Source of the DNA: Acidobacteriota bacterium
GTDB lineage: Bacteria; Acidobacteriota; Blastocatellia; UBA7656
Length of the DNA stretch: 64,000 bases
Assembly: GCA_038040445.1 (NCBI GenBank)
Contig: JBBPIG010000028.1
Coordinates: 24,124-88,123, forward strand
Reading direction: 5' to 3'
The translations under genes were made by a program, and so were the position numbers. The notes beneath the pieces are model-generated. The model searched no databases. It saw only the letters and a list, made by a program, of their open reading frames with translations, and was not told where the DNA came from. This document shows positions 62,878 to 64,000 of this stretch, in pieces; positions within the stretch are counted from its first letter, which is position 1, and each line of letters opens with the position of its first letter.

Positions 62878-63318
62878 TCACCTGCTCACCTCACTTATTG
62901 TCGCCCGCTCCAGCTTAAGAATGAAACACTCTGTGAGCAAATCTATGATGCAGTTATCACTCTCCATCAAGCTCGCAAAACTGGCGACGTCTTCCGGACT
63001 CATCCGTTCGATCATAGGTAATAGAATTGTTTCCTCCGAATCTTCTTCTATATCCAATTGCGGTGCGATATCTTCAGATGCAAGGTCTTGAAATCGCCAG
63101 GCAAGCTCTTTTCGTACAAACTTCTCCAGCGCTGCTTTGTCTAACAGAAGTGCGTGTAGGAGTCGTCTCTGTCTATCTGCACTTTCCCAGGTCTCTTTAT
63201 CCTTGATTAGATCTGTGTAGTTGAGGAGAGGCTTTAGACAGCGATGAACCACTTCGCTGGTGAGGTCTTCGATATCAAAAGTGCACTCTACGACGAATCG
63301 GAATTGCTTTACGATCAT
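62878..63318 (-). CDS. Hypothetical acidic protein
   Basis: The 146-residue product begins MIVKQFRFVVECTFDIEDLT and has an acidic middle (LDIEEDSEETILLPM) and a helical end. A ribosome site GGAGAG precedes the ATG at 63318. No family is recognised. It could be part of a regulator or of a toxin-antitoxin or phage-like module, but nothing near supports that. Confidence 0.55.
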   Translation of the reverse strand: MIVKQFRFVVECTFDIEDLTSEVVHRCLKPLLNYTDLIKDKETWESADRQRRLLHALLLDKAALEKFVRKELAWRFQDLASEDIAPQLDIEEDSEETILLPMIERMSPEDVASFASLMESDNCIIDLLTECFILKLERATISEVSR

Positions 63319-63477
63319 AACGACTCTCCTTTATTAAATTTGGTCAGACAAACGCCACCCTCTAAGCACCGAGCCCATGGCAAATTCACGCAGGCCGGGC
63401 GTGGCAATCAATAATCCCAGAATCGAACCGCGCTTCGCGGCGTCGCGTGCGACGGAGTTCTACGCACTGACCCTTCT

Positions 63478-64000
63478 TTGGCGGCAACTTCAAACAGCAT
63501 TCTTTCCTACCGCCAGAAAAAGCGGTCAGGTTTGCTGAGTCGGCGCAAGCCCCAAGTCGTCATTGCTGTTGCCTTCGTGCTGAGCTTGATCGCAGCCTTC
63601 ACTATGCTGGCTAACTCTGGCGCATTCGATAAAAAGGGGAAGCAACGGCAAACAGTATCGCTGGCGAGCCTGAATTCAAGCAGCCCATCGAAGGAATACA
63701 TCTATGCGGGAACGAAGTTGATTGCGACAGTCGAACCGACCGCAGTAAATGGCAACGACGCGCAGTTTGTTTCTATGTTCTACTTAGAGCCCTGCTCAAA
63801 TTTCCCGAACACCCCGGAGAATTGGCTGCCAATCGGACCTGGCAGTTTTGGCCTACCCGACCCTCAAGAATACTTAGTCAGAGTCACGATGAAGAACACA
63901 GGTAGCAATCCCTGGACTGTCGGCAACTTCTTTCTTGGCTCGCAGAATCCGGCCAACAATACAACCTGGGGAACTGGCAAAGACAGAATCGCCTTACCCT
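63478..64000 (+). CDS. Exported NBR1-like (Ig-fold) protein, 3' end outside window
   Basis: The frame is open from the TAA at 63412 to the window end. Starts TTG 63478 or TTG 63532 are possible and neither has a good ribosome site. Residues read LLSRRKPQVVIAVAFVLSLI (signal-like helix), then SPSKEYIYAGTKLIATVEP and YLVRVTMKNTGSNPWTVGNF with LGSQNPANNTTWG, which fits the NBR1-type Ig-like domain used in bacterial surface proteins. About 170 residues are visible. The gene was too incomplete to be caught as a closed reading frame. Confidence 0.7.
   Translation, partial: MAATSNSILSYRQKKRSGLLSRRKPQVVIAVAFVLSLIAAFTMLANSGAFDKKGKQRQTVSLASLNSSSPSKEYIYAGTKLIATVEPTAVNGNDAQFVSMFYLEPCSNFPNTPENWLPIGPGSFGLPDPQEYLVRVTMKNTGSNPWTVGNFFLGSQNPANNTTWGTGKDRIALP

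Overview
The window looks like chromosomal DNA of a Gram-negative bacterium: it has an outer-membrane porin of the O/P type, lipoproteins with lipoboxes, and a soluble lytic transglycosylase. The DNA is moderately GC-rich by eye. IPT/TIG, NBR1-like and zinc-finger/TPR proteins, a family A polymerase lacking the 5' nuclease domain, and many small intergenic hairpin repeats suggest an acidobacterium, perhaps of the Blastocatellia. That placement is inference; no rRNA is present to settle it.

Layout. (1) Positions 1-4655 are a run of integron gene cassettes. Small same-strand genes (VOC, DUF1801, a BrnT/BrnA toxin-antitoxin pair, DUF3303) are separated by five well-formed attC sites and one half-site. 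No integrase lies in the window; with these cassettes all pointing right, it would be expected to the left. The array ends against a divergent, active-site-eroded panC (4656-5516). (2) 5.5-16.7 kb holds a cluster of palindromic repeats, two helix-hairpin-helix DNA repair enzymes, a sulfate/thiosulfate uptake operon (binding protein, CysT, CysW, porin, and a CysA ATPase fused to tandem universal stress protein domains) and a PepP-type aminopeptidase. (3) 16.8-28.3 kb holds the short DNA polymerase I, a zinc-finger/TPR membrane protein, RNase P RNA, an orphan OmpR-type regulator, a large propeller/IPT exported protein, a cupin, an exported esterase and ThiL.

(4) 28.4-44.4 kb is an iron-sulfur cluster assembly island. 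A complete ISC set (IscR, IscS, IscU, IscA, HscB, HscA, ferredoxin, IscX, plus a second desulfurase and a second scaffold) runs leftward. A complete SUF set (SufB, C, D, S, U, T and a second Rrf2 regulator) runs rightward. They share one 255-bp control region carrying two good sigma-70-type promoters and an IscR type-1-like palindrome lying across the iscR promoter. Both Rrf2 proteins have the same C-x9-C-x5-C pattern, so each may sense an Fe-S cluster.

(5) 44.5-50.5 kb is more mosaic. It has a SAP-domain protein and a tyrosinase plus lipoprotein lying between a decayed and an intact copy of one aminotransferase gene, then a fragment of an Rpn-type nuclease. (6) 50.5-64 kb returns to housekeeping: lytic transglycosylase, a GAF protein, a methyltransferase, and the rimP-nusA-infB-rbfA-nrnA translation/RNA cluster with a terminator-like leader before rimP, then small unknown genes and a cut-off NBR1-like protein.

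A theme across the window is intergenic hairpins. Some belong to recurring palindromic families. Others are built from 7-bp tandem units whose sequence differs from place to place while the 7-bp period stays. They sit inside operons as well as between them.
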